From positions 94,025,005 through 94,089,004 of the forward strand of contig CM041780.1 of NCBI GenBank assembly GCA_023374045.1: DNA of 64,000 nt, written 5' to 3'. Positions 46,791-59,944 of this stretch are shown here, piece after piece; positions within the stretch are counted from its first letter, which is position 1; the number at the start of each line of letters is the position of its first letter. Both the position numbers and the translations under genes were made by a program. The notes beneath the pieces were generated by a model. That model was given only the letters and a program-made list of their open reading frames with translations, searched no databases and was not told the origin of the DNA. Source of the stretch: Limonium bicolor (taxonomy: Eukaryota > Streptophyta > Magnoliopsida > Caryophyllales > Plumbaginaceae).

Positions 46791-47647
46791 GTGTTGTTAG
46801 TGGCTCCACCATGCCCTGCAGCTCCTTGCCTAATCCATTCCCCTGTTTGTAGCCCATCCGAGACATCATGTGCTGCGATGCGGGGCTATAGACACTAGGG
46901 TCGAAGTAGAGAGGAGTGATGGAAGAAGTTTGACATACCTGTAAATGTGGCTTCGCCACTGTGAAGCCCCCGAGCGTCAACCCTCGACCCCTTGGCGTAT
47001 TAATCTCAAACAGTGGGGACTCAGCTCTGGCTTCTCCCAAAACCTCCACGATTTGTCCCCCGTGTTTGAATTTTAGCTTTTGATGGACGACTGAGGGGAC
47101 TCTTTTAATCTGATTGATGAATTCCCGTCCTAGTAGAAGGTTGAAGGTGGAGGATATGTCTATGACCATCGCTTCGATGGTCAGGGAGACATCCTCAATC
47201 AGAATTGGCAGGGAGATGGTTCTCAGAACCTTCCTATGGCTGTTGTCATAGGCGCTCAACGTCATGTCTACTGGCTTGAAATCGTTGAGTCCCATATGAC
47301 GGGATACTCTGGAGCGGACAGACATTCACTTCAGCCCCATCATCAATCAAAGTCTTGGGGACCTGGAATCCTCTAGCCTTCACAGTTATGTAGAGGGCCT
47401 TACCCGCCTGACGAGGGATCTCGTCGTCGGTGAACGTTATGGAGAGGTCCGGAGTCCGGGATAGGTGAGCTATGATGTTTTCAACTGACGCCGGCCGCTT
47501 CTTGTCCATTCCCAAGTGCCGAGCTACTGCATCTTTGTGCTCTTCTGAGATCGTCAGCAAGGACCAGATTGTGATAGGTATGCTGGTAGTCTTCAATTTT
47601 CTCGGCTGCTCTTCTTCTCCCACCAACTTATTTTCCGGTTCATTCAA
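46690..47647 (-). CDS. Aspartic protease with G-patch (element D)
   Basis: The protease catalytic motif LIDDGAEVNVCPL, then after a one-base frameshift near 47290 the second half (IDISSTFNLLLGREFI). A G-patch follows: MMSRMGYKQGNGLGKELQG...GAGLGF, about residues 152-190 of the ORF beginning at 47325. G-patches are glycine-rich RNA-binding modules, also found next to the protease in betaretroviruses. Here it is in the expected place between protease and RT. Confidence 0.82.
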
Positions 47648-47665
47648 AGTAAGGTCATGGACCTT

Positions 47666-49990
47666 CTATTGCAGCGTCTCTGGCTCTTCTGTGAGCTCAG
47701 CAGGTTTTAAATGCTTTCCTGAGCGGGTTAAGTGATTGATTTTCCCCAAATCATCATCGTGTTTTTCCTCATCTACTATCCGAAATGGCACTTTTACAAG
47801 GGTTATAGCCGGTGGATTTTCATCTTCGTCGGTGATCATGATGACATTGCACTCAGAGATTCTTCTTCCTCGCCTTTCGGCAATCTTCTGCCGGCACCAT
47901 GCCTCTACCACCTCCAATGCTTTCATAGTGTTATAGAGCTCTCGTGCTTCAAAATTCAGTTCCACGAGTAACTCTAGGTTCTTTTCCATATGTCATCCTA
48001 CTATCAGCAGAGTGATTATCTGCGGTTGAATATCATGCTGAATTTCTGGACGACGAACTCGGAAGGCGCCTAGCTCCGGGGATAGCACGATCGGAGGGGG
48101 TGTGCTCTGGTTGCCTGACTCAGAAGAGTTCTCGATGACATTGATACTTATGATTCTGCTAATGTCTGACTCTTCTTCACTTCTCCCGTCAGACTCAACA
48201 TATTCACATGTCTGGGGATAGAGTTGTTCTGAGTGTTTGGATTAGTTTTCGGGAATTCCACCTCTCCAGCATCGATCAGGTTTGGATAGTGTGGCGTAAG
48301 GCTCTACAATTATCTGTACTGTGTCCCTTGATCAGGTGGAATTCACAGAAGCTGGCAGGGTTGGTTCCCATCTGGGTAATTCCTGGTTTGGGTTTCGGGT
48401 GTCCCAGCAAAAACCCACTTTTCTTCAGCTTTTCATAGGCTTTGTCCATTGTCATTCCTAAGCTGGTGTAATTCCTTCTGGGTTGAGTTTGGTAGCTGCT
48501 TGGTGGTGGAGTTGCAAAGTAGTTTGAGGTGGACCCACTAACTTGGGCTTGAAACACTAGTGGTTGGGATTGATTGGTTGACGGGGTAGGGACAAACTTG
48601 CCGCCCGTCCGTCTTAGGTTGCTTGTTTTGATAGCTTGACTGTCGGGGAAACGACCCCTGGAAACTGGGACCTTTCAACTTTCCAGCCAATGCTAGTTCT
48701 TCTGCGGCCGTGGCAACTGCTTTCAGATGCTTGAATTCACAAATCCCAAGGATTTGAGGTGATCTGAGTAGGGATTTTCTAGAAATCGATGATGATCCTT
48801 ATCTGCTCATCTTCACTGGGGCGGTCTAACATCTGGCCCGCCTTCTCTCTCCACCTAGTAATGAATTCCATCACTGTCTCATGATTTCTTGGTCTCATAG
48901 TCTCCAAGTCTCTCCGGGTGACCCCTAAGTGAGTGTTATAGCTATACTGCTCCATAAAAGCTTGGTAGACTTCTTCTAGCTTTTTTCCCAAGAAGTCCAA
49001 CCTTGACACCCAAGTTTGGGCAGACCCTTCGAGATAGCTGGGGAAGCAGATTATCTTCATTTCATCATCTAGCCCATGCATAGCCATAACCCGGTCAAAC
49101 TGGGCAAGGTGGTGCCTAGGGTCCCCTTTCCCGGAGTATTTAGAGATTTCCGACAGTTTCAGATTCTCGGGCAGCTTGGAGTTTGGCTTCAATTGGAAAT
49201 AACGGAAACCCAGCATCTTGGCTCACTCTCCAAGCTGCATATCTGCAAGTAATTCTTCCTTTAGGGATTTCTTCATTTGACTAAAGTCAATTGGAAGGTA
49301 TTCAGTAGGTGGGGCTTGATTGTAGCCGTGAATCAGATGGTTGGACGGGTGGGGTAGCAGTTGAGTATGGGGAATTGCTTCCTCAAAACGGACAGCGTGT
49401 CCGGGGGTGGTGTGCTGGTATGGATTGAGCTGAATGGGGTCTAGGTGTGGTAATTTGGGATGAATGGACTCGGATTGCTTGACTTAATATAGATTGGTCG
49501 TTTGGGTAGTGACTTCATCAGGCTGGAATGGTGGTAACTTCGGAAAAGTGGTTGGCTTGGTCGTAGTTGTGGTCAGAATTGGCGGTGGCAAGGTGGCTCC
49601 AGAAAGTAGGTTAGTTGTTTGGAACGTTGTCGTTATGGGGTGGACAGTGGTACGTTCTTTTCCCGTGAGAGGTTGTGGTGCGGTGGTGTTGAAAATAGGG
49701 TTTTGATTGAACGTGATCCTTGGGGTCTCTTCAATATAATCATCGTCAGGATCGGTAAGGTATGGGTCCTTTCCTTTGTTCATCCTTTCCTTTCGCAATT
49801 GTTCCTCCAGATGCTCTATCGTCTGTCTCATCAGAGATTCATTCCTTTGGGATTGTTCCCACAAATGATAGAGGGTGTCAGCATCAGGGTGTTGTATGCT
49901 GCCGCTAGCTCCGGGAGGGCTTGCCTCTATGGCAGAAGTGACAACTTGGGTAATTTCTGGGGCGGTCGGGTTGATCAGGCTCGGATCCAT
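47666..49990 (-). CDS. gag polyprotein region (element D), broken
   Basis: Start Met at 49990 (MDPSLINPTAPEITQ). One frame runs to 48779 with two in-frame stops, TAA at 49486-49484 and TGA at 49225-49223. The capsid domain is at 49216-48779 (KYSGKGDPRHHLAQFDRVM, EGSAQTWV, MRPRNHETVMEFITRWREKA). A frameshift near 48740 follows; then a linker, and a knuckle-like CEFHLIKGHSTDNC at about 48350-48300, with the ORF ending near 48276. Downstream is a further fragment (47989-47666). Gag forms the particle and packages the RNA. Confidence 0.82.
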
Positions 49991-50601
49991 GGTTTCTGAT
50001 GAAGTTTCGGATGTGGTATCGCTAGCCAGCCTACCCCTGGAGTCTCTCTTCCAAAGTCGAGTAATGTTGGAAGATTGGAGGAGAGCTCTTTACTTTCTGC
50101 TTCTGTGATATGCGTTCTTTACTTTCTGCTTCTGTGATACGCGAGGGATATAGAATATATGAAGAAGTGTCAGTATGAAAGTAACTCAAAAAAGGTGAGA
50201 GAGTGAAAGAAAAGGGAGGGGTCATCCCCGGTTTTGTGTAAAGTCATATGAAAACGATTGAATTCTTTTATGAAAATGCTAAAAGGGAAAGGCGCACGAG
50301 CCTATTTCCATTGCCAAGAATAAACACCGTACTATTTCATCGCTCGGTCGTAATTGCATATAACGGGGAAAATGAGGGGGTTACATCCAAGTTCATAGGG
50401 GGAAACATAATATTAGTCAACAAGAGTTAGATAACATTACATAACCGTTGTCACATAATAGGGGAGGGGGATTACATCCATATCTAAAAAGAGAGAGGGG
50501 GATTACATCCATTTGTCATTACATTGCCAATATCATATAACTGGGAAAAAGGGATTACATCCAAATTCAAAAGGACAAACTTCTACTAGTGTCATAGGAG
50601 A
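49991..50601 (-). other. Spacer between ORF1 and gag of element D
   Basis: Non-coding, with a direct tandem duplication of about 27 bases (TTCTTTACTTTCTGCTTCTG, 50085-50140). The word GGGATTACATCCA or a close variant occurs four times between 50370 and 50570. I see no gene. Confidence 0.55.
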
Positions 50602-51823
50602 TCAACTAATAGTCTTCTGTCGCTTGCACTCTTCTTTCTCCCCCTTCCTTTCCTGGCGGGTAGTGGGAATCGGTTGCAGGTCCACCACAATTGGCAATCG
50701 GGGATCCTGAGTGATTGCTGAGCGGCGCGGGTCATAAGCACTCTTTATCATCCGGTCGACATGCATAGCAAACCATGCTTGATACTCTTTGCTCAAACCA
50801 AAATACTTAGTCTTGAAGATGGCCCACTTCATCCCAGAGTTATAAATCCCAGCAATGTAGTTGATGCTGCCATTTGTGTACCGGCGATCTACCAAAGCGT
50901 TGCTCCTAGCTCCGGGTATGGTCTGCTCTCGGCCGAATTGACGCATCGCTCTAAAGGGAAAGATAGTGATAAACATTTCTAAGCCTAGCAATGCCAGCCC
51001 GTCCTGCTGATGATTTGATTGAACAGTCCCTCCTTGGACATCCCATCAGGCAAAATCCAATTGATCTGCCAATCATAACAACGATCCATAAAGTAAGCTT
51101 TCCACCCTGCTTCCGTCTTTTGCGCTCGCTTTCGGGCAGTCGGGAAGGTGTCTATGTTCACTACTTTATACACCTCCACCTTCTTCATCAGCCCAAGGTG
51201 ATCAAACAACCACATTTGGAGAAGGAGTGGACTTCCCAAGAAAAATGTTTCCAAGGCTCCGGTCTCCTTCCAACGGTCTAGGGCTCTCACCATCTCAGCC
51301 ACAACCACCGTCCCGACACTTTTACCCTCTTCTAGGGCCTTCAACAGATAAATTACTCGTGGGTTGATCCTTAAATCCCTATGTCGGAACAAGTAAATCC
51401 CCATGATGCAGAGGTCAAGCACTCGCCTTTTAGTGCTCTTAGGATAGTATGGTTGGTAGAACTGTTGTAGTAGATCCCGTAGGCGTATGCTCATGCTACT
51501 GAAACTCTCAACTTCCTCAATCCTGACCCCCAGGAAGTCAGCTGCAAACTTTGGTGTATGCGATCGCTCGACGGGGATGGTGGGCATCTTTTGATGGGGA
51601 TTGATTTTAAGCAGTGCATCCATCTCAGCGGGCAAGATAATCAACTCTTGGAGGTTGAAGCGGTACAGATGGTCTGTCGAATCCCAATAAGTGACTGACT
51701 CGAACAAGGCTTCATAGTCAATGACCACTCTACACATCTTGGCAAGTCCTGCCAGCAACGGCTCGTTAGGGCCTTTCATCTGAGCGCAGTAGTCCCTGAG
51801 TTCCTTGGCAAAGGTCGACTCCT
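50602..51823 (-). CDS. Ogre ORF1 protein, frameshifted
   Basis: Extra ORF upstream of gag, the position of ORF1 in Ogre elements; its function is unknown. Part 1 (from the Met at 51779, 264 codons) has FAADFLGVRIEEVES, RRVLDLCIMGIYLFRH and GLMKKVEVYKVVNIDTF. Part 2 (50991-50602) continues in another frame (LEMFITIFPFRAMRQFG, KYFGLSKEYQAW) after a one-base shift near 51000. The order of conserved Trp/Leu-rich blocks resembles the plant DUF7745 family, which I judge by eye. The frame stays open upstream to a TAG at about 51824 and seems to continue beyond it to a splice-acceptor-like site near 51958. Confidence 0.72.
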
Positions 51824-53294
51824 AGTGACGCTCTACTTGGTAGGGGGTTATTGGAGCTTGTCCTTCACTGGTCCTTCCTCTGCTCTGCTTCTGTTCACTT
51901 TTCTTGGGTACTTCTTCTCTCCAGGCACTAGCACTAGTCTGTTCATCATCTTGTCCTACAAAAAAAAGGAAATAAAATGGAAAAGAAAGGGGAGAGAATA
52001 TGATAAGTAAGAGTTGGGGAAACGATTAAGCAATTACTAGTACAACCCGTTTATCCTTGGAAATGGAAATTAGTTTTGAAAACTAATTTTGAGAAGGGGG
52101 TTTGAAAAAATCATTATTTTTTGAAAGTGGTTTTACTAAAAACGGTTTTTGAAAAGGTTTTGAATAATGGTTTTGATTTTGAAGTAAAGGGGTTTAGGTT
52201 TCAAAACTCTCGAATGGTATCCGCAGTAAAACAGTTCTAACACAAGTGAGAATTTGGAACGTTTTAAAACAGATTGGTTGAAAGAAGGTTTGCCACACAT
52301 GCATTGCATATAGTAAATCGTGGCTATATTTGACGTGGAGCTGAGTGCGAATGAATGGGATAATCACCTTCCAGACTAGTCACACACGCGTACGCCGTGA
52401 TTATCGCAACATACTCACTTCCGGGAAACTTGGGGAAGTTTGCATGGAACCGGGTCTCTCATCGTCTGCACCGATAAGGTGTGTCCTAAAGTCCAAATTA
52501 TTCGCTGACTACGCTATGTCATGTATGGGTATCCGTAAATACGGGATCCGCTATGATTTGTAGCGCGACATTAGGCTTAAAAGACACCCGTGGTGCAGAG
52601 GAATCATGGAGACCTGAGCCCATGCATCTTCAGGGTAAGTTAGAGGGTGGTCAGACAGACGGCATACAAGGGTGTGACTACCCATAAGCCCATCTTAGAC
52701 ACTGGATAGGCAGCTGGCACTGAGGCTCATGGCTCACATATACTCTGCTTTAGACTCAGGTAATGAGGATATTTTGGATCATAGCTCAAGGCTTTGGGTC
52801 TTGGGACCGTATTACCTCGTGGTTAACTCCTTCTAGGAAGGACCCAACTCATGGGGAACAACCGTGGACCCGGTTTGGGGATCCCGTGACTCGTGGACAA
52901 ATCGGGTGACTCAGAGGAATGCATGTCCTATGCTACCCGTGCAACAATGGGTTGACCTCCTTCTAAGAAGGCCCCATTTACAAAAGTAATAATAAATATA
53001 CAATCCGATATTATGCCACGCATGAAGGCATAAACATAAGACAGTAAACACACAACATAACACAACAAAATGAAGCATGTAAATGGTAAAGCACACCGTG
53101 GCATTCAAAGCCAATCTCGAACTCTGAACTCTCATCTTAACTATCCTCTTATACACACTCTAAGTTGGAGTATATTGTCCTAATGGCTTTAGAATGACTC
53201 TCTTGAAGGTTTTGAAGAAGTTGGGGAATCCTGACCATTTTGGATGGATTCCGTCTACCTTGACCAAGTTTATGAGAAAAACTTACTCAAGTCT
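51824..53294 (-). other. 5' leader of element D
   Basis: About 1.5 kb between PBS and ORF1. The minus strand at 51970-51957 reads a T-run followed by TGTAG|GACAAG, a good 3' splice-site context, followed by open coding-like sequence. A leader intron is therefore likely, but I cannot fix the donor. The rest shows no recognisable gene. Confidence 0.5.
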
Positions 53295-53312
53295 TCCCCA
53301 ACAGAGTCGCCA
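53295..53312 (-). promoter_or_regulatory. Primer binding site of element D (Ogre type)
   Basis: The minus strand reads TGGCGACTCTGTTGGGGA, three bases from the LTR at 53316. It closely resembles the PBS reported for Ogre elements, complementary to an Arg tRNA. Confidence 0.85.
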
Positions 53313-55268
53313 TTCTGTGGAGGGTGATTTTCGGTATGAGGGGGGTCTATCTAAATATGGTTCTTGACTGAGAAGCCTAGATCCTAGAAATTTGCCATTC
53401 TGTAGAGGATGAAAACCCGTTACTCTGGCATCCCTCAAATACCTTCCAAATCGTCCGTCTTTCCCAGAAAGCTTAAGGGGAATGCTAGTGAGCACTACAC
53501 CCGCTCTCAATGGGCCCCACGCGGACTTATGCCCTAAGGGCGGAAATTGACTAGAGTCGCCACCTAGTTTGACCTAAGGAACTAGGAAGGGAGGAGAAGG
53601 GTTCTAAGAACCGTTAATTGACTTTGAGATTGTTGCGTGTGGATAGGACTTATCTGGTCATACCAAAGATTCTGTGTGGGTTCGCACTGGGTTACACCCC
53701 TCGGAAGTGGCAACGACCATGACTTCGGATTGGTGCCCGAGGAAACCTCGGTCTCCAATTGTCGGGATTGCCTTCTTTCAAAACCTTATTAGAGAGATTC
53801 AATTTAAAGCCAAAGGATAGGATTGAGTGTGGACTGAAGAACAAATGATTTCAAAGAGTTTGGAGAAATAGGCTGGTCTTGAAATATTGGTCGGTGAAGT
53901 TGGTTTGAATATTGAGAGATTTTGATTGTTTCTGAGAGGTTTGAGGTTGTTTCGACATTCACGAGGTTAAAAGGATGCTAGAAGTTTTGAGGAGCAAAAG
54001 GGTATTTTGGTCAATTTTGGTGGAGTTAAGGAGTATTTGAATCATTTGGTGGAATTGAGGAGTTGTTTTGTGTTGTAAAGTTTGGATTTTTGAATGGTCA
54101 AATTTTTGAGGTGTTTTAGGAAGTCGAAAGCGTTGATGGAGTGGGAAAGAGGATATCTGGTTTACAGGTGTTCGGGTTTTGAAGATGTTTCAGGTTTAAG
54201 ATGACTAAGGTTGTTCGATAGCATTTAAGAATAAAGGGTCCTATGTTAGCAAGACTTGTGACTTTTACTTAGGAAAGGATTGAGGAGTGCATAGGGGTTA
54301 AGGCTCTAATGAAAGGGTTGGATTGATTTGTTCAGAATTTGCTCTCTTAAAATTTTAAAAACGAAAATCATTTTTGTTGTAAAAGGGCGGATTATCCCGA
54401 GGGATTACCCTATGTATACCCTCGAACACGAAAGATGGGGCAATGAATAATAAGTACCGAGGCTCGAAAGATGGGGCAATGAATTAATGTCGAAAAATAG
54501 GGTTCTGAGAGAAACACCATGAATGAGATGTTCTCGGTCGAACCCTAATAACGTCTCTAACTCCCGGGTTTTGAAACGTTAAAAATCAAAAATATTGAAA
54601 TCGAGTGGAAGGGAGTTAGACGATTCTAAAATCCCGGCTGCAACTAGGAAGGTCGTTACTTCCCTAGCACCCCGCCTTGTAAAAATCTAGGCTGCAATTA
54701 GGGGAGGTTCGTCACCCTAATGCCCCGCCTAAAGAGATCCAGACTTCGACAAGAGAGGTTATGACCCCAGTGCCCCGCCTCGGATTTTTATTTTGGGAAG
54801 GGAGACAAGCGATGTTCTAACCATGGAGGAAATGTTTTGAAGGGATTAGACATTTCTTGCTTCCTGAAGACGGTTTACTTGAGTTAAAAAAAATGAGTTG
54901 GAAAACTTTTGAAGTTGTTCAGAATTCTTTATAAAGAAACACTGATTTTTGAGAAATGTTTTAGGAGAAAACTTTTTGTATATGTGAGAAGAACTTTCTG
55001 CAGTTGAGAAGAGTTTTCTGTGATGTGAGAAGAGTTTTTCCTTTAAAATTCCACAAAATAGTTTCTTTTAAAAACTTGAAGAAATTTGGATGAAATAGTT
55101 GTTTGAAATCTAGAAAGATAGATTTTTGGATTTTGGATTTTTAATAGAATTTACAAATTGAGTTTGAGTTGAAGGGAATCAGTTTTGAAAAATGAGTTGG
55201 GTTCGATATGATTTTGGTTTGACTTGTATTGGAAGATGAGCCGGGTCAAAGTTCAAGCTGAAGTGGGG

Positions 55269-55411
55269 TTGGTCAATGCTTGGGTCAACGTTTTTGGTCA
55301 AGGTCAACATTTTTGGTCAAGGTCAACATTTTCTGGTCAAGGTCAACGTTTTCTGGTCAAGGTCAACGTTTTTTGGTCAAGGTCAATGTTTTCTGGTCAA
55401 GGTCAACGTTT
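55269..55411 (-). repeat. GGTCAA (W-box) tandem array in LTR D, right copy
   Basis: Same repeat as at 28124, with about 14 GGTCAA words. It is more regular than the left copy, where some words are mutated. Confidence 0.8.
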
Positions 55412-58400
55412 GACATTTGTGGACTTGGTTTGACATTTATGTGGACTTGGTTGGGTCAAAGTCAAACTTTCATGTCAAACTTGGGGTTTGGTCAACATTT
55501 GGGTCAAGGTTTGATTTTTGTAGACTTGGGTTGATTTTTGGTTTGATTGGGTATTGGGCCGAGTTTTTGGGATTGGCCCGAATCTGGTAATGGACCGGGC
55601 TGAGTAATGGGCCGGTCTTGTGGGCTTGGAGCCGAATTTGGGCTTGGGCTTATTGTGGACATTGGGCCGAGTTTTTGGGATTGGGCCGAATCTGGTAATG
55701 GACCGGGCTGAGTAATGGGCCGGTCTTGTGGGCTTGGAGCCGAATTTGGGCTTGGGCTTATTGTGGACATTGGGCCGAGTTGAACTTAGACCGAGATTGA
55801 TTTTGGGCCGAGATTAGGTTCTAGGCCGAACTGGATATTGGGCCAGGTTGAGTATTGGGCCGAGTTTTGAAAAGGACCAGGCTTGGTGTAATTGGGCCCA
55901 AATTTGGGAGTTGAGCTTTGAAAGCAGATTTCTTAAATGGGCTGATAAAAAAAAATTGTTTGAAACTATTAGGAGCTAGTGGGCTTAAGTCATGTGTGAA
56001 TGAAATTATCTAGATTTACAAGTGGATTGGATTTTTGTTGATTGTATATTTTATTATGAAATTAGATGATGATTTGGAAAGTTTTAAGGAAAATGGGTAT
56101 TCCTCACATGGACCGTGTCTAGGACCCGTATGCATTGAGGATGCTCTCTCCTAAAGCTTTTCTACAAAGGTGTGACCTGTGGGCTAACTAAGGCTTCCTA
56201 TGTCTTGGGCCTCTATATTAGGCTGGGCCCAACATTTACCAAGCTAATCTATACAATATGCAGCATTCAGTATCAAATAATCATAAAAAGAGACTGAAAA
56301 TGAACAACCAAGTAGCATGACATGAACTGAGGTCACAATGTTTTGGGTATACACATTTGCTTCTGAATCTAAATGACATATAGCTCCTAAACCACAAATT
56401 TCTAACCAACTTTATTAAAAGCCTAACCAAGTTGCCAATCAATTTTTTTATTTTTAAATGGCCATAACAAGGTTCGAAATACAGCAAAGAGAAAGAAAAG
56501 TTCTTGTACAATGAGTAAAAACTAGGCTGAGTTCTTTCCCTAGTTCTTTTCATCTTTATACAAACTAAGAAAAATATAGGAGAACTATCGAGAGAGTATA
56601 CTAGAGCAGAGCAGAATGCAATATTTTAAGAATATGCCATCGATGAAGGTAGATTACATGCGTAGTATATCAAACATAGGATTCCAGAATATCAAACAAA
56701 CTGTCAGCTCATGTATGAGGCTATGTGGAGGACCGAATTTTTCTAGTTTCCAAACAGATACACATGTAAATCGAATGCTGCCCGTAAAAGAGTATGATCA
56801 TAAGGTAAAAACATTGACCGTTTTCATGCTAGCACAGGAGATCACCGAAAATGGCATTTATACAAGTTAGAGGCGGGTACCGTAGTAGGGAGTGCGAGGT
56901 CTAGCTGTTAAAGAAACAGAGCAACAAGCAGCAAACAGTAAATCATTGAGTTGAATCAAACAGACTGATTAGTTATATAAAGGAGGGAATCAGAAATCAA
57001 TCCTGGAGATGTCAAAGTCGTAAGCCTAAGTCCTGCTTAGACCTGTATTCGCACCGATCATAACCACCTGCCAAAATTTCATAAAGATACAACAATTCTC
57101 TACCGTAATGTAGTGAGTCAATGGATTAGATCAAGATTGATTTTCCTTTTCTTATTTTTGCTTTATAGTTGAACGCGGAAGAGCAAAGACCCTCAAAATG
57201 AATGATGTTGAGCTCAATAATAGGCATGCTCGTATGCATTCAACAACGATACAAAATGCAAATGTTCAGTTGAGTCCAATCAGAGTATGGCTATCAGACG
57301 AACGGACACACATTCCACACCAGAAGCTATTGTTTCATTTAGTTCAAAAGAAAAACCAATAGATAATGATTCATTCCTATAAAGGAACCACGGAGAAAAG
57401 AACAAACTAGAACAGAACAATTCATTAACCAGTTAAACAGGTATACTAACAGGTAAGGTATGAACGAACATGTACAAGACAAAAAAAGGCAGTAAGTGCT
57501 TGTTCGACGGTCTGCACATCTTATACTGCTACATGGTTGAAACAAATGTGTTAATAACTCAGTTGTAGAGTCATCGTGATAGGAAAATGAAATGATTAGA
57601 AACACAGACATCACTCATGGTGATATAGTTGGCGATTGCCAGGTTCACAGATCGACAGCATACCCTGAATCATTACTCACAGCAAGCAAACCCCTGAATA
57701 TTAGTAATACAAAAATGTATTTATCCGAGAGAGATACCCCAGTGGGCATACGGAGTGGAGTAGAATATCTCTTATACTAAAATGAAATAAACTGAGCCCT
57801 ACTAATCACATTCGATAACGTCCATACACAGATATGGCATTTTTCGGTGAATGGTCAAGACTCTAACAGAGAAAGGAAACTAAGCAAGTCGAGGGCTCTT
57901 CCTCTTTGCAACAGAGTGAAACGAAACGAAAGAGGAAACAAAAACGTGCTCCAAACTTCGAACCAAAACTTATACACCTGCACTTACAACTTCAAACATC
58001 TAAAATACCACCGGGATTCTGGTAACATTTGAAACATCGAGAACTTAATAACAAATAGTGAAAGCTTGAATTACGGTACTGGTATTTGGACAGAAATGTA
58101 AAATAAAAACAGGTCGAGAAAACTCATGTTTCAGAAACTGATTTCTGATAGAGTCGTATCCTCTATTTCTCTTTTCTCGTGAGCCATCCCCACTGTTGTT
58201 CATTTGGCAAGAACGTCAAGACAAAACAGAAAGAAAGAAAAGGAGAACAAAATGAAAGAGTAAAAAGACTGTAGACCACACCAAGAGCAGCAACGCGAGG
58301 AAAATGAATGTGGACTCTACACAGAGAATGACATCGGAAGGAAGGTTGAGATGGAAATCCAATATCACTACTTACTCTTCTTGTCAACACGAGACAAAGA

Positions 58401-59084
58401 ACTCAACGATGAAGAAATTTACAATTCCTATTCTCTGAGGCAAACTTCAGGCGGAGAAGTAGTCGGGTTTCGCGGTGGTTCAAAGAACTTGGAGGAAATG
58501 AGTATTGTTTCTGGGTTTTCAAAGATGAACGGAGAAAGAAAGGATAACTTTCGGGTTTTTTAACGCAGAGAGACAGTTGATTCTGGTGAGGAAGAAGAAG
58601 AAGGTAGGGTGGCGATGGCGATGTTCTTGGGTGCAGACCTAAGGTCAAGAAGAAGAAGAAGACTCAGGTTTTCTTTCAAGCGTGGGTATAGGCGGAGGTA
58701 TGAAGTCAGTGGTGGGAGGATTTCACAGTCGATTCCCCCCGTCGTAGGATGAAGAAGAGATGTGAATTTGAAGGGAGTTCGAACCTTCTTTGAGTACCGA
58801 GGAACCATGCAGAGACTTTTGAGAGGGATGATCGGTTCTTTCAAGAACCAATGCCCATCCTGTCATGTCTGTCATCGGCCCTTTCAAAAATATGCCCATA
58901 GTGTAGTGTTTTTTGTTGTTTCATAATAAAGAAGTAGGGTTTTAGGGACAGATGTAGACATGGGGTATAATTGGGGCCGGATTTGTCTTTGGGCCAAAGG
59001 TAGGGCCGCGTTTTTGGGTCTGGACCGAGGTAAGGCCTCGCCTGGGCACTGGTGTCCGAAAAAGAAAAAAAATCCTCCTCTTGC

Positions 59085-59294
59085 TCTATCCTGGGTTTGA
59101 ACCCCAGGCATTTGCGCGCCCCCAATACGTGCTCATCAACTGAACTAAGACAGAACTCGGTATATTACAAAAAAAACGGAACTAAAGGTCTATGGCGAGC
59201 GGAAGGGAAAAGACACACCTCTCCCGTTATTTGTGAGTCTCGAACCCGGGACCATTGGGTTACATGGAGAGCATGTTAACCGGTTATACTAAGT
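59085..59294 (-). ncRNA. Two tRNA-like units in LTR D, right copy
   Basis: Same two A/B-box pairs as in the left LTR. B boxes are at 59103-59093 and about 59244-59233, A-box-like words at 59147-59136 and about 59289-59278. Confidence 0.5.
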
Positions 59295-59944
59295 CGGATA
59301 ATCCTTCTAACAATGCTACCATTTCAAAAAGAAGAGTACAATAAAATGAGAACAATAAAATAGTGACATGAAATTATGAAACACAGATAGGATTCAAAAC
59401 GTAATGAGACATAAATAAAGGAATAGCACATGTGCATGAAATGTAGAAAAATAATGCCCGTGAAGGGGAGATGAAAACAAATAAAATAAATAGATAAAAT
59501 AACAGTAGTAAAAGTTACATAAAATGATGGAAATGGCGATGATAAAACAACGAGAAAAATCAAAGGAAATAATAAATAATAATAAAAGGTATGAATCGAT
59601 CGAGTACATAAAATAATACAAGGTAATAATAAAACAGCGAAATATTTTAAAACAAAAAGTAACAAAAATAAGTACACAAAAATGAAGTAGTTTTCAAAAA
59701 TAGATTATAATAAAATAAATGAAAATAAAATAAAATAAAAATAAAATAAAATAAATAAAATAATATATATATAAAAAAAAGTCTCGTGCTCCTTTCACAT
59801 AGGAATGTGAGATTTCAAATGTCGGAGAAAATGAAATTCCTTTGGTTGAAAACGGGGACGACCACCCTATTTCTAGAAGCATGTTTATTCTTGTATTTTG
59901 GTTTTAATATAAAACGGGTGAGAATTTTTGGCGTCTACGGTATC

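Larger units (their letters stand above)
26195..59939 (-). mobile_element. Element D: Ogre/Tat Ty3/gypsy retrotransposon, 33.7 kb
   Basis: LTRs 26195-32768 and 53316-59939, internal 32769-53315 including a 6748-bp insertion. The TSD is GTACC (26190-26194) and GTATC (59940-59944, one substitution). The empty site GTACC is at 15575-15579 in the sister LTR of element C. The PBS, ORF1 before gag, and a second, archaeal-type RNase H identify the Tat/Ogre lineage. All coding parts are on the minus strand and carry stops and frameshifts. Confidence 0.94.
53316..59939 (-). repeat. Right (5') LTR of element D, 6624 bp
   Basis: Colinear with 26195-32768, with scattered substitutions. It differs by an extra copy of a GGGCC-rich segment of about 118 bases (55640-55760), a short duplication near 54430-54480, and loss of about 50 bases near 59297. 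The final base is G where the left LTR has A (TCTACG versus TCTACA). Confidence 0.93.
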
